Shown here one piece after another: positions 51,823 to 60,682 of a stretch of DNA of 64,000 nt (position 1 is its first letter; each line of letters opens with the position of its first letter). The stretch comes from Bacillota bacterium (GTDB taxonomy: Bacteria; Bacillota; Clostridia; Acetivibrionales; JAEXSP01). The DNA lies in the NCBI GenBank assembly GCA_023453795.1, contig JAEXSP010000034.1, positions 186,001 to 250,000 of the forward strand, given 5' to 3'. The notes beneath the pieces were generated by a model. That model saw only the letters and a program-made list of their open reading frames with translations. It was not told where the DNA came from and did not search any database. Position numbers and translations under genes: made by a program.

Positions 51823-53061
51823 ATGCGAATCTTTATTAATAAAAATGTGAAGATTATATTCTGCGTAGTTGCAGCTATTCTCTTATGTTTTGTAGTATTA
51901 GCACAGGTCACTGTTAAAATTATGTCTGACGATTATAAAAACAAACTGCTGGATCATGACTATATGGTTGCAGGGCGCCTGTACAGTGCTTTGCCCGAAA
52001 AGCAGAACGAGATTGTCAAAGCATTCACCGGGGAAAAGTCTGAAAGAGATCTTGACACAGGAGTAAAATTGCTGAAGAGTGCAGCATACACCAATGGAAC
52101 GGTTGAAAATATAATTCCTAATTTTCGCCAGTCATACTCAATTCAGGTATTGATTTTCTCTGTAGTTTTTTCTCTGGCTATTCTTATTGTGCTCTATATA
52201 TTTCTGACAAGACACTATAAAAAGATCGAAGAAGCTTACTCAGGCCTGTGCAGATTTATGGACGGCGACTTGAGCGTTCGGTTGAATGCCGATGATGAAG
52301 GCGCATTATCCATGTTTTTTAACTCCGTCAATGCAATGGCAACTTCATTAACTGCACACATAGCTAAGGAAAAACAGAGCAAGGAGTTTCTCAGAGATAC
52401 CATTTCAGATATCTCACATCAGCTTAAAACCCCGCTTGCCGCACTTCAAATGTACAATGAGATAATTCAGTCAGAGAAAACCGGGAATGACACGGTAGAC
52501 AACTTTGCGGGGAAAAGTGCAAATGAGCTTCAGCGTATGGAGAACCTGGTTAAAAATCTGCTGAAGCTGGCAAGACTTGATGCCGGAAGCATCCAACTGG
52601 AAAAAAGTGATGTAGTTATGAAGGATTTCCTCGAAAGATCCCTGAACGGACTGAAAACCCGTGCTCAGTATGAAAATAAAACCCTTGAAATAGAATGCAG
52701 CAATACTGTTACACTATGCTGTGATGAGGAATGGATGGCGGAAGCCGTCAGCAATATCGTAAAGAATGCACTGGATCATACTGAAGCAGGCAACAGTGTA
52801 CAAATTGTTTGTGACGAAACGCAGGTTGTAAAGAGTATTACTATCAAAGACAATGGAAAAGGTATTCACCCGGAGGACCTGCATCATATTTTTAAAAGGT
52901 TTTTCAGGAGCAGGTTTTCGAAGGACAGGCAGGGAATAGGTATCGGTCTGACTCTTTCAAAAGCTGTCATAGAGAAGCATGGGGGCTCAATTACGGTAGA
53001 AAGCCAATTGGGGAAGGGGACGATATTCCGGCTTATCTTTCCAAAGCTTACTAATTTGTAA
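51823..53061 (+). CDS. Sensor histidine kinase
   Basis: This 412-residue membrane kinase has helix 1 at about 8-30, an extracytoplasmic sensor of about 75 residues, helix 2 at about 108-130 and a HAMP domain (about 130-185). The HisKA domain has the phospho-acceptor in DISHQLKTPLAAL (about 200-212), and the ATPase domain has NIVKNALDHT, DNGKGI and GIGIGLTLSK. ATG 51823 follows AAGGAG at seven bases, ten bases after the regulator stop. It probably senses cell-envelope stress or a peptide, judging from the neighbouring exporter. Confidence 0.93.
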   Translation: MRIFINKNVKIIFCVVAAILLCFVVLAQVTVKIMSDDYKNKLLDHDYMVAGRLYSALPEKQNEIVKAFTGEKSERDLDTGVKLLKSAAYTNGTVENIIPNFRQSYSIQVLIFSVVFSLAILIVLYIFLTRHYKKIEEAYSGLCRFMDGDLSVRLNADDEGALSMFFNSVNAMATSLTAHIAKEKQSKEFLRDTISDISHQLKTPLAALQMYNEIIQSEKTGNDTVDNFAGKSANELQRMENLVKNLLKLARLDAGSIQLEKSDVVMKDFLERSLNGLKTRAQYENKTLEIECSNTVTLCCDEEWMAEAVSNIVKNALDHTEAGNSVQIVCDETQVVKSITIKDNGKGIHPEDLHHIFKRFFRSRFSKDRQGIGIGLTLSKAVIEKHGGSITVESQLGKGTIFRLIFPKLTNL

Positions 53062-53132
53062 GATTAAATTCATATGCCGGTAAGGTGCATGCGATATCAT
53101 CTCATTAATAAAGGCAAAGTGAGGTGCTAAAT

Positions 53133-53819
53133 ATGGATATATTATCAACAGAAAAATTGTATAAAACATATGGAAAAGGCGAAACAAAGGTAGAGGCATT
53201 GAAGGATGTCTCGTTTTCTGTAGCAAAAGGCGAATTTGTTTCTATCGTAGGACCTTCAGGATCAGGCAAAAGTACACTTCTGAATATGCTTGGTGTGCTG
53301 GACTATCCTACCTCGGGTAAGGTTTATTTAGACGGAAAAGACGTTTTTGAAATGAAGGAAAAGAAGCTCTCTGTTTTCCGCAGAAGAAATATTGGGTTTA
53401 TTTTTCAAGCATTCAACCTGGTTCCGGAACTGAATGTAGAGGAGAATATTGTGCTGCCTCTGCTTCTGGATTACAGAAAACCTGACAAACAATACATCAA
53501 TGAGTTGATGGAGATACTTGGACTGACAGAAAGGAAACACCATCTGCCGAGCCAGCTGTCGGGAGGTCAACAGCAGCGTGTTGCTATCGGGAGGGCTCTT
53601 GCGGCAAAGCCTTCCATTATCTTGGCAGATGAACCTACAGGGAATCTGGATAGTAAAAATAGCAGAGACGTAATTAATCTTCTTAAAATGTCTGTTGACA
53701 GGTTCAATCAGACGCTGATCATGATTACGCACAACCAGTCAATAGCATCTTTTGCCGATAGGGTATTAAGTGTTGAAGATGGAATTGTAACTGAATTGGG
53801 GGGGCAAAGAAATGAATAA
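53133..53819 (+). CDS. ABC transporter ATPase, MacB/LolD type
   Basis: This 228-residue ATPase has Walker A GPSGSGKST (about 40), Q-loop FQAFNLVPEL, signature LSGGQQQRVAIGRALA and Walker B ILADEPTGNLD. This group pairs with FtsX-type permeases that move or remove peptides and lipoproteins by mechanotransmission. ATG 53133 has GAGGTG seven bases upstream; a GTG at 53124 is rejected. It overlaps the permease start by eight bases. Confidence 0.95.
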   Translation: MDILSTEKLYKTYGKGETKVEALKDVSFSVAKGEFVSIVGPSGSGKSTLLNMLGVLDYPTSGKVYLDGKDVFEMKEKKLSVFRRRNIGFIFQAFNLVPELNVEENIVLPLLLDYRKPDKQYINELMEILGLTERKHHLPSQLSGGQQQRVAIGRALAAKPSIILADEPTGNLDSKNSRDVINLLKMSVDRFNQTLIMITHNQSIASFADRVLSVEDGIVTELGGQRNE

Positions 53820-56211
53820 TTATCTTAAGCTGGCTCCCAAATACCTTTCTGCTAATAAAAGAAAAACAAGGCTGGCCATATTTAGTGTAGTTCTCGCAGT
53901 AACTCTTGTTGTCGGTATTTTTTCCGTGCTGGATTCAGAAGTGAAGTTTGAAAAGGCCCGGGTTTTAAGGGATGAAGGCAACTATCATATATTGATCCAT
54001 AAGCCGTCTTCGAAGGAGATTGAATTCATAAAAAACCGCATTGATGTGAAAAGCTCAGGCAGCTTAAAAGATCTTGGACAAGGTGAAGTTAATGATGAAA
54101 GATGCCAATTAGGATATCTGGATGTCAACTTAGCAGAGAACCTTAATTTTAATCTTGTTGAAGGGTCTTATTCGCGTAAAGCAAATGAGGTCATGCTTGA
54201 GAAGTGGTTTGTCAACAAAGCAAAGCCTGTATTGAAAAAAGGTGATACCGTCAGACTCAAGTTATCCAATGGGAAAACAGGGGAGTTCATTGTCAGCGGA
54301 ATATACAGTGATCTTGCTGCAACCAAGGCTGCAGGCATACCAATCGTGCTTATGTCTTCAGAAGCAGCATCAGGATTGAAGGCGGTAACCCATGATTATT
54401 TCATATTGTTCAGAAAAGGCGTCAGCGTTATAAAGGCTGAGAATGAAATTAAAAAGGCATTGAATATTGACGATAAACGGATTGCAAGGAACGATGCACT
54501 ATTGGCACTTACCCTTCAGAGCAGGAACAGCAGAGTGCTTGAGATGTATTTACTTGGAACAGTACTGTTCTTCCTTGTACTGATAACAGGAATAGTAATG
54601 ATTTATAATGCCTTTAATATATCAGTTCTGGAAAGGGTACGGCAGTTTGGAATGTTAAGGTGTATAGGAGCATCCCCAAAGCAGGTGAAAAGGCTTGTAA
54701 GGAGGGAGGGTCTATCAATAGCCATCCGGGCAATACCAATAGGGGTTATTTTAGGAACAGTTCTGTCATCCGGCTGCTCAATAGTGCTGAAATATTTCAA
54801 TAAGAGTCTTTTTGGCAACATGTCTATAATCAATTTTAGTTTGATTGGTGTAACTGCAGGAATAGTAATGGGCTTTCTTACGGTTTATATTGCCTCTCTT
54901 CTGCCGGCAAAAAAAGCTGCAAAGGTTTCTCCGTTAAGTGCTCTTCAGATGAATAGTGATAATAGTGGTTTGAAGAAAAAGAAGTTTGGACTCTTAATGA
55001 AAGTATTTCACGCTCAAATTGCTATAGGGATAAACAGCGCCTTGAACAAGAAGAAAACCATTCTGCTTATGGCTTGTTCAATTGCTTTCAGTATTGCCCT
55101 TTTTATGGCCTTCAGCGCTCTTGTCAAACCTGAGTATCTTGGAATGAGTGCCATAAAGGCTTATACGGCAGACTTGTCCCTTACTTCAAAAAGCGGGATA
55201 GATGGTGATAAGCAGAACAAGATATCTGAGATACAGGGAATCAAAAGAACATACGGAAGAATGGAAAGCTTCGTCGATGCTGCTTTTGACGCGTCAAGAA
55301 TAAGTGATTTGTATATAAATAAGGTAGGCAGCGTAAAGAAGGACAAAAACGGTTTTATAGCAACTCCTGAAAAATCCTTGCTACTTTCATACAATGACAT
55401 TCAAATGGAATGGGCAAAAAAATATCTGTCATCCGGAAAGATAGGTGTAGATGAGTTAAATGCACAAAAGGGTGTTATTGCGGTAGAAAAAGTGTGGAGA
55501 GACCATTCGCTGCTGCAGACATCAAGGCTTCACGTTGGTGACAAGGTTAAAATAAAGACTGTGAAGGGAATAGAGGAGTTTACGGTAGTAGGGGTATGCA
55601 ACTCAATTCCGTATACAACCGATGATCCGACCCTTTCTACCTTTGTAACAACTGAAAAGCTTTTCACAGAGATAACGGGAAAGAATTTATATAATGCTTT
55701 GGATATACAGCTTAAAGGAAAAGACAGAGTAAAGACAGTTAATGAGATTAAGAGCATTGTGGGCGACGATCTAAAGCTGCTTGATAAGCGTCAGTTGAAT
55801 TCACAGGCATTCAGCGCATTTATGACGTCGGCAGTATTTATTTATGGATTTGTAGGCATCATTGCCCTGATAAGCATTTTGAACATCATCAATACGATGA
55901 ATACGAGCATTGCCACTAAAACGAAATATATCGGGGTTATGCGGGCTTTGGGTATGTCGGGCGGACAACTTTCGGGAATGATAATTTCCGAAGCAATCAT
56001 ATATTGCCTCAGCGGCTGTATAGCAGGCTGCACACTGGGAGTAATGCTTCAGAAAGCACTGATTAATTTCCTGAGAGGTGATTGGAGATTCCCGTTGACT
56101 CAGGTGGCAGCAATATTTATTGTCTGTATCCTGACAGCAGTCATCTCAGTTCTAAGGCCTTTAGCCAGGATAAGAAAAAGGGGAATTTCCGAAACGATTG
56201 CTGCATTTTAA
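53812..56211 (+). CDS. ABC transporter permease with two FtsX domains
   Basis: This 799-residue membrane permease has about eight helices: one at about 18-38, three at about 248-395, one at about 418-440 and three at about 680-785. Each trio is an FtsX domain (first: VLERVRQFGMLRCIGASPKQ; second: TKTKYIGVMRALGMSGGQ), and each half has a large extracellular domain. It works with the preceding ATPase. With the adjoining kinase and regulator this resembles antimicrobial-peptide sensing and export modules, although BceB proteins are shorter and differently folded. GGGGGGGCAAAG precedes ATG. Confidence 0.93.
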   Translation: MNNYLKLAPKYLSANKRKTRLAIFSVVLAVTLVVGIFSVLDSEVKFEKARVLRDEGNYHILIHKPSSKEIEFIKNRIDVKSSGSLKDLGQGEVNDERCQLGYLDVNLAENLNFNLVEGSYSRKANEVMLEKWFVNKAKPVLKKGDTVRLKLSNGKTGEFIVSGIYSDLAATKAAGIPIVLMSSEAASGLKAVTHDYFILFRKGVSVIKAENEIKKALNIDDKRIARNDALLALTLQSRNSRVLEMYLLGTVLFFLVLITGIVMIYNAFNISVLERVRQFGMLRCIGASPKQVKRLVRREGLSIAIRAIPIGVILGTVLSSGCSIVLKYFNKSLFGNMSIINFSLIGVTAGIVMGFLTVYIASLLPAKKAAKVSPLSALQMNSDNSGLKKKKFGLLMKVFHAQIAIGINSALNKKKTILLMACSIAFSIALFMAFSALVKPEYLGMSAIKAYTADLSLTSKSGIDGDKQNKISEIQGIKRTYGRMESFVDAAFDASRISDLYINKVGSVKKDKNGFIATPEKSLLLSYNDIQMEWAKKYLSSGKIGVDELNAQKGVIAVEKVWRDHSLLQTSRLHVGDKVKIKTVKGIEEFTVVGVCNSIPYTTDDPTLSTFVTTEKLFTEITGKNLYNALDIQLKGKDRVKTVNEIKSIVGDDLKLLDKRQLNSQAFSAFMTSAVFIYGFVGIIALISILNIINTMNTSIATKTKYIGVMRALGMSGGQLSGMIISEAIIYCLSGCIAGCTLGVMLQKALINFLRGDWRFPLTQVAAIFIVCILTAVISVLRPLARIRKRGISETIAAF

Positions 56212-56279
56212 AATACACAACTCAAATCAAAAGTATAAAAGACCTTTGGGCTATACTGTTCTCATAAGGTGGTGATAAG

Positions 56280-57224
56280 ATGTTTGAGTGGCACAGAACC
56301 ATACAGAGAATGCTTGATATCATTGAAAAGCAGCTTGAGAGACGTTTTGATGATGATATTACTTTAGACGCACTGGCAAAAGAACTTGGTTATTCACAGT
56401 ATCATGTAACAAAAAGGTTTAAAAATCTCACAGGGATGACCTTCAGAAACTACCTGAGGTTAAGAAGGCTTGCTTACAGTACAATAGAGCTGCGGGATAC
56501 AGATATGCGCATTCTCGATATTGCAGTTGCGAACGGGTTCAATTCTCAGGAAGCTTTTACAAGGGCATTTAAAGCTGCCTTCGGTATTACTCCGGATAAA
56601 TACCGGGAGAAAAAGCTGCCGTTGGAATTGCAGAACCGAAAACACATCTTTGATCCATACTATTTAGGAATAGGAGAGAGCAGTATGAATAAAAATGAAT
56701 TACAGGAAACTGCTGTTGCAGTCATGACACTGCCGGCCCACAAATTTTTGCATATTAAAAATATCGGTTCATATAATTATTTCGGGTTCTGGGCTTTGAT
56801 GGAAAAAATACCGGGACAAGGCTGCAGCACAATATGCGGCTTGCTTGACAGCATTATGGGAAAACTTGACGGCACTACAGGAAAAATAGGTGAGTTTGAC
56901 GGTCAGATAGGGGCTTATTTTTATGATGAAACCGGTAAAAAGGGCTATGCTTATGGCATAAGACTGCAGGAAGACTATGCCGGAGAACTGCCAAAGCAAA
57001 TGCTTTGCATGGATGTGCCAGAAAGAAATTATATCGTATTTTCACACCCACCTTTTGATTACGAAAAGATAGGAGGATCTGTGTGTGAAGCGGTAGAGAA
57101 TGCATTTGACAATTACAATTTTGAAGAAGCAGGCTATAAGCATGATAAATCAGCTATGGTTTATCAGATGCACAATCCCCAGCATATAGGATACAGGCTT
57201 TATGTACCGGTGAAGAAAATATAA
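56280..57224 (+). CDS. AraC-type regulator fused to a GyrI-like effector domain
   Basis: This 314-residue protein starts with two AraC helix-turn-helix motifs (about 10-110), including LDALAKELGYSQYHVTKRFK and ILDIAVANGFNSQEAFTRAFK, ending GITPDKY. Residues about 145-312 form a GyrI-like small-molecule-binding domain (VAVMTLPAHKFLHIKNIGSY; YRLYVPV at the end), as in Rob/BmrR-type multidrug regulators. It likely binds a hydrophobic drug-like ligand. AAGGTGGTGA precedes ATG. It lies 68 bases after the exporter and may sense the same stress. Confidence 0.9.
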   Translation: MFEWHRTIQRMLDIIEKQLERRFDDDITLDALAKELGYSQYHVTKRFKNLTGMTFRNYLRLRRLAYSTIELRDTDMRILDIAVANGFNSQEAFTRAFKAAFGITPDKYREKKLPLELQNRKHIFDPYYLGIGESSMNKNELQETAVAVMTLPAHKFLHIKNIGSYNYFGFWALMEKIPGQGCSTICGLLDSIMGKLDGTTGKIGEFDGQIGAYFYDETGKKGYAYGIRLQEDYAGELPKQMLCMDVPERNYIVFSHPPFDYEKIGGSVCEAVENAFDNYNFEEAGYKHDKSAMVYQMHNPQHIGYRLYVPVKKI

Positions 57225-57260
57225 AATGTGTTAAGTACAGTCCTTGCACAATAGCTTAGA

Positions 57261-57304
57261 CCCTGTGGAATTTTATACGATTCTGCAGGGCCTTTGCCTT
57301 TATT
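57261..57304 (+). terminator. Terminator after the AraC/GyrI gene
   Basis: An 11-pair stem (57261-57271 with 57280-57290, two G-U) is followed by a broken U-tail CCTTTGCCTTT. Confidence 0.65.
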
Positions 57305-57368
57305 CTTAATATACAGGTATTTATTAAAAAATATGTAAGTAGTAAATGAAATCATAAAAATATAAAAT

Positions 57369-57398
57369 TTGACATATAGAAAATATTTTTATTATAAT
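57369..57398 (+). promoter_or_regulatory. Strong promoter of the SecA-like operon
   Basis: Perfect hexamers TTGACA (57369-57374) and TATAAT (57393-57398) with an 18-base spacer. Confidence 0.85.
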
Positions 57399-57451
57399 AA
57401 AATAAGATGTTAGTTATGTCTAGGCAATAATTTCCGGAAAGGGTTAAAAGG

Positions 57452-57781
57452 ATGTTTGGACTGCTGTCGCTTGTTATTAACGCATTTATAATTTCATTCC
57501 TTATTTATGCAATACTCCAGATGAGCAAAGTGCTTCTAAATTCAGGTGGAAGCGTTCTCTGCGATATTTCATGGATGCTGGAAAGGACTCCTGCGAAGTT
57601 TTACTTTGCATTGTTCATGCTTCAGACTCTTCTTGCAGTATCAGCTTTGGCTTTTTCTGTAAGAAGCATATCCAATCACGGTATTATCTCTTACGATATT
57701 CTCTTTATTACCAGCATGCTTCTGCTGGTTCTTTATCAATCCTTCAAAGTATTCCCTTATCCTCCGTCAAAAGAGATCTGA
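57452..57781 (+). CDS. Small membrane protein paired with a SecA-like ATPase
   Basis: This 109-residue protein has three hydrophobic helices (about 4-26, 47-68 and 77-98) and little else. The ribosome site TTAAAAGG precedes ATG. The gene ends 24 bases before the SecA-like gene and shares its promoter, so it may be a membrane partner for that ATPase. I do not recognise the family; it is not SecE, SecG or SecY by size and pattern. Confidence 0.75.
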   Translation: MFGLLSLVINAFIISFLIYAILQMSKVLLNSGGSVLCDISWMLERTPAKFYFALFMLQTLLAVSALAFSVRSISNHGIISYDILFITSMLLLVLYQSFKVFPYPPSKEI

Positions 57782-57805
57782 AATAATCACTAGGAGGATG
57801 AGTAA

Positions 57806-60196
57806 ATGAATAGTATCAAGAAAAAAATCAAGTCTGCATTCAGGAGGCTTAATTACCGTACTGTCGATTTCGATACGGATATTTTCATGCCTTATCTTGA
57901 TAAGATAAATCAGTATAAATTTAGTGTATTGACCGACCAGGAACTCCGGAATATTTCTGCCGAACTAAAAACCAGGGCAGCAAACGGTGTTCAGCTTTTT
58001 GAACTGCTTCCTGAGGCCTTTGCGCTTGTGAGGGAAGCGGCATGGCGAATTCTGAAAATGCGTCCCTTTGATGTGCAGGTCATAGCGGGCATGGCTATGT
58101 TTGACGGACGAATGGTACAGATGCAGACAGGTGAAGGGAAGACTCTTACCGCTGTGTTTCCGGCTTATTTGCATGCGCTGTCGGGAAAAGGTGTCCATGT
58201 ACTTACTTTTAACGATTACCTTGCAGAGAGAGATGCTGAATGGATGGGTGCTGTATATCGCTTCCTTGGACTATCGGTAGGTTATATAAAAGAGGGTATG
58301 TCGCATATAGAAAGGCGGCTGTCATATAATGACGACATCACTTATTTAACTGCCAAGGAGGCAGGATTTGATTACCTCAGAGGCTTTATATGCTCCCATA
58401 AGGCGGGATTGCTGCAAAGACCCTTCAATTTTGCTATTATAGATGAGGCTGATTCAATATTGATAGATGAGGCCCGAATTCCGTTGGTCATTGCCGGGGA
58501 AACTGCCGAAAACGGTCCGGAACCCCGTGTTTTTACTGAAATTGTCCGTGGCTTGAAACCGGCTGAGGATTACGAGACTGATGAATACAAAAGAAATGTT
58601 TTCCTGACGGAAAAGGGTTTTAACCTTGTAGAGAAGGCTTTAGGCGTAAAACTGTATGACGAAAGGAAAATTCACTATATTGTAGGAATCAATAATGCTC
58701 TGCATGCAGAGGTATTATTAAAGAGGGATATCGATTATATCGTAAGAAACGGCAGAGTAGAACTTGTGGATGAATTCACAGGCAGAGTAGCAGAAAAAAG
58801 GCATTGGCCTCATGGACTTCAGGAAGCTGTAGAGGCAAAGGAAAATATCCGATCCGCTTCAAAAGGAAAGATTCTGGCTTCCGTTACACTGCAGAATTTC
58901 ATCGGACTATACCCCCAAATATGCGGAATGACAGGCACTGCACTGTCTGCTGCTGATGAATTTGCTGAGTTCTACAGGATGAAGGTAACAGTTATCCCGA
59001 CAAATCGCCCTTGTATCCGCATGGATTACCCGGATGTAATCCTTACGCATAAAGAAGCAAAACATATAGCAGTACTTAGAGAAATTATAAGGGTACATGC
59101 TTCTGGAAGGCCTATATTGATTGGAACCGGAAGTGTTGAAGAATCAGAGCTGCTTGCCGAAAAGCTGAGTGTGGTTAATATTGAGTGCAATGTACTCAAT
59201 GCGAAAAATGATGAGATGGAAGCCGGGATAATTGCTGATGCAGGTGCTTTCGGGAGGGTGACCGTATCGACAAATATGGCCGGAAGAGGAACGGATATCA
59301 AGCTCGGCGGAAAAGATGAAAAGGACAGGGACAGAGTTGTAGCGCTTGGAGGTTTATATGTCATAGGAACGAACCGGCATGAAAGCAGAAGGGTGGATGA
59401 TCAGCTGAGGGGAAGAGCCGGCCGTCAGGGAGATCCCGGGTCTTCCCGCTTTTTCATAAGTCTTGAGGACGATCTAATGTTACGGTACAGACTTAAAGAC
59501 CTGATACCTAAGGCTGTCTACCCGAAAAAACAAATGGCTCCTATCGTGCATTCGGTAATCAAACGAGAGATAAGAAATGCTCAAAGAATCGTTGAGGGGC
59601 AGAATTTTGACATAAGAAGGACTTTAAGCAAATATTCCGTGATTATTGAACGCCAGAGAAGAAGCATTTATTCGTGGAAAATGGATTTGCTTTCGGAAAC
59701 AACATACATGAGTCTTATGCCTTCACATCTTCCCGACAGATTCAGCGAATTAAGCAGAAAGCTGGGGGTAGCGCCGCTGATCAAGGCTGAGAGACAAGTA
59801 GCTCTGTATTTTATCAGCAAATGTTGGGCAGATTATCTGGACTATATGTCTTATGTGCAGGACAGCATCTATCTTGTAAATATAGGGGGAAAAGTTCCCA
59901 TAGATGAATACAACAAGACTGCTGTGGTTGGATTTGAGAAGCTGAAAGAAGAGATTACTACAGAAGTGGTGCAGATTCTTGCAAAAGCTGAGATTACCGC
60001 CGATGGAATTGATTTGGAGAAAGAAGGTCTTAGGGCTCCAACATCCACTTGGACTTATATCGTGGATGACAGGCCTGATCAATTAGGAATAAACCCGATT
60101 ACATCAAATCCTATAGCAGCGATGGTCAGTTTGCCTCTCTGGGCAGGAGCAGCCATATTCTTCCGCTTTTCTAAAAAATCAAAAGCCCTTGAGTAA
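57806..60196 (+). CDS. SecA-like ATPase (accessory SecA type)
   Basis: This 796-residue SecA homologue powers protein movement through a membrane channel. It has NBD1 with MQTGEGKT (about 110-117), TFNDYLAERDAEWM and DEADSILIDEARIPL; a preprotein cross-linking domain (about 230-360) with VDEFTGRV; NBD2 with VSTNMAGRGTDIKLGG and LRGRAGRQGDPGSS; and helical scaffold and wing regions to about 740. It lacks the C-terminal linker and Cys zinc finger of housekeeping SecA. Instead it ends with a hydrophobic stretch (about 767-785, MVSLPLWAGAAIFF) and a basic tail, suggesting a membrane anchor. No SecY2 or glycosylation genes of the known accessory system are nearby. Ribosome site CTAGGAGGATG. Confidence 0.9.
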   Translation: MNSIKKKIKSAFRRLNYRTVDFDTDIFMPYLDKINQYKFSVLTDQELRNISAELKTRAANGVQLFELLPEAFALVREAAWRILKMRPFDVQVIAGMAMFDGRMVQMQTGEGKTLTAVFPAYLHALSGKGVHVLTFNDYLAERDAEWMGAVYRFLGLSVGYIKEGMSHIERRLSYNDDITYLTAKEAGFDYLRGFICSHKAGLLQRPFNFAIIDEADSILIDEARIPLVIAGETAENGPEPRVFTEIVRGLKPAEDYETDEYKRNVFLTEKGFNLVEKALGVKLYDERKIHYIVGINNALHAEVLLKRDIDYIVRNGRVELVDEFTGRVAEKRHWPHGLQEAVEAKENIRSASKGKILASVTLQNFIGLYPQICGMTGTALSAADEFAEFYRMKVTVIPTNRPCIRMDYPDVILTHKEAKHIAVLREIIRVHASGRPILIGTGSVEESELLAEKLSVVNIECNVLNAKNDEMEAGIIADAGAFGRVTVSTNMAGRGTDIKLGGKDEKDRDRVVALGGLYVIGTNRHESRRVDDQLRGRAGRQGDPGSSRFFISLEDDLMLRYRLKDLIPKAVYPKKQMAPIVHSVIKREIRNAQRIVEGQNFDIRRTLSKYSVIIERQRRSIYSWKMDLLSETTYMSLMPSHLPDRFSELSRKLGVAPLIKAERQVALYFISKCWADYLDYMSYVQDSIYLVNIGGKVPIDEYNKTAVVGFEKLKEEITTEVVQILAKAEITADGIDLEKEGLRAPTSTWTYIVDDRPDQLGINPITSNPIAAMVSLPLWAGAAIFFRFSKKSKALE

Positions 60197-60235
60197 AAGC
60201 GTAAATCAATAAATATCTTGAATATGAGCAGTTTT

Positions 60236-60264
60236 AAAAAGTCGTACATTGTACGGCTTTTTGT
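60236..60264 (+). terminator. Terminator after the SecA-like gene
   Basis: A 12-pair stem (60236-60247 with 60251-60262, one U-G) with a 3-base loop and a U-rich 3' arm. Confidence 0.9.
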
Positions 60265-60372
60265 ATATGTGAAAGCTTCATTCGGTTTAATTATTACGTA
60301 TATTTATAGATGAAAACCAAAATAATAAGGTCAAGAGATATTAAAGAATCGGGGAATAACCTTTATTTGACA

Positions 60373-60401
60373 TTTACATCTGATGCAAAGTGTGGTATCT
60401 T
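60373..60401 (+). promoter_or_regulatory. Promoter candidate for initiator tRNA
   Basis: TTTACA (60373-60378) and TATCTT (60396-60401) have a 17-base spacer, 25 bases before the tRNA. A TTGACA at 60367 has no -10 at the right distance. Confidence 0.6.
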
Positions 60402-60426
60402 ATATGAGCACGGAAAAAATATATAT

Positions 60427-60502
<76 letters not shown>

Positions 60503-60511
60503 AATGAAGGG

Positions 60512-60547
60512 GCTTTCAAAGGTTTAATACTTTTGGAAGCTTTTTTG
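60512..60547 (+). terminator. Terminator of tRNA-fMet
   Basis: A 9-pair stem (60512-60520 with 60532-60540, one U-G) is followed by TTTTTT. Confidence 0.88.
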
Positions 60548-60624
60548 CTTTCACCACAATCTACATTGTATTTGTACTAGTTTACAGTTTTCTATCATTG
60601 CGCCCTTACAAATCTACACAATAT

Positions 60625-60669
60625 AGAAAAAAAGAAAAGTAAAAGCCCCGATAAATCAAGGCTTTTACT
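60625..60669 (-). terminator. Terminator of the MFS gene on the minus strand
   Basis: Perfect 10-base arms AGTAAAAGCC/GGCTTTTACT (60638-60647 and 60660-60669). Read on the minus strand it ends in a long U-run (TTTTCTTTTTTTC). Confidence 0.9.
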
Positions 60670-60682
60670 AATATGATTAATC

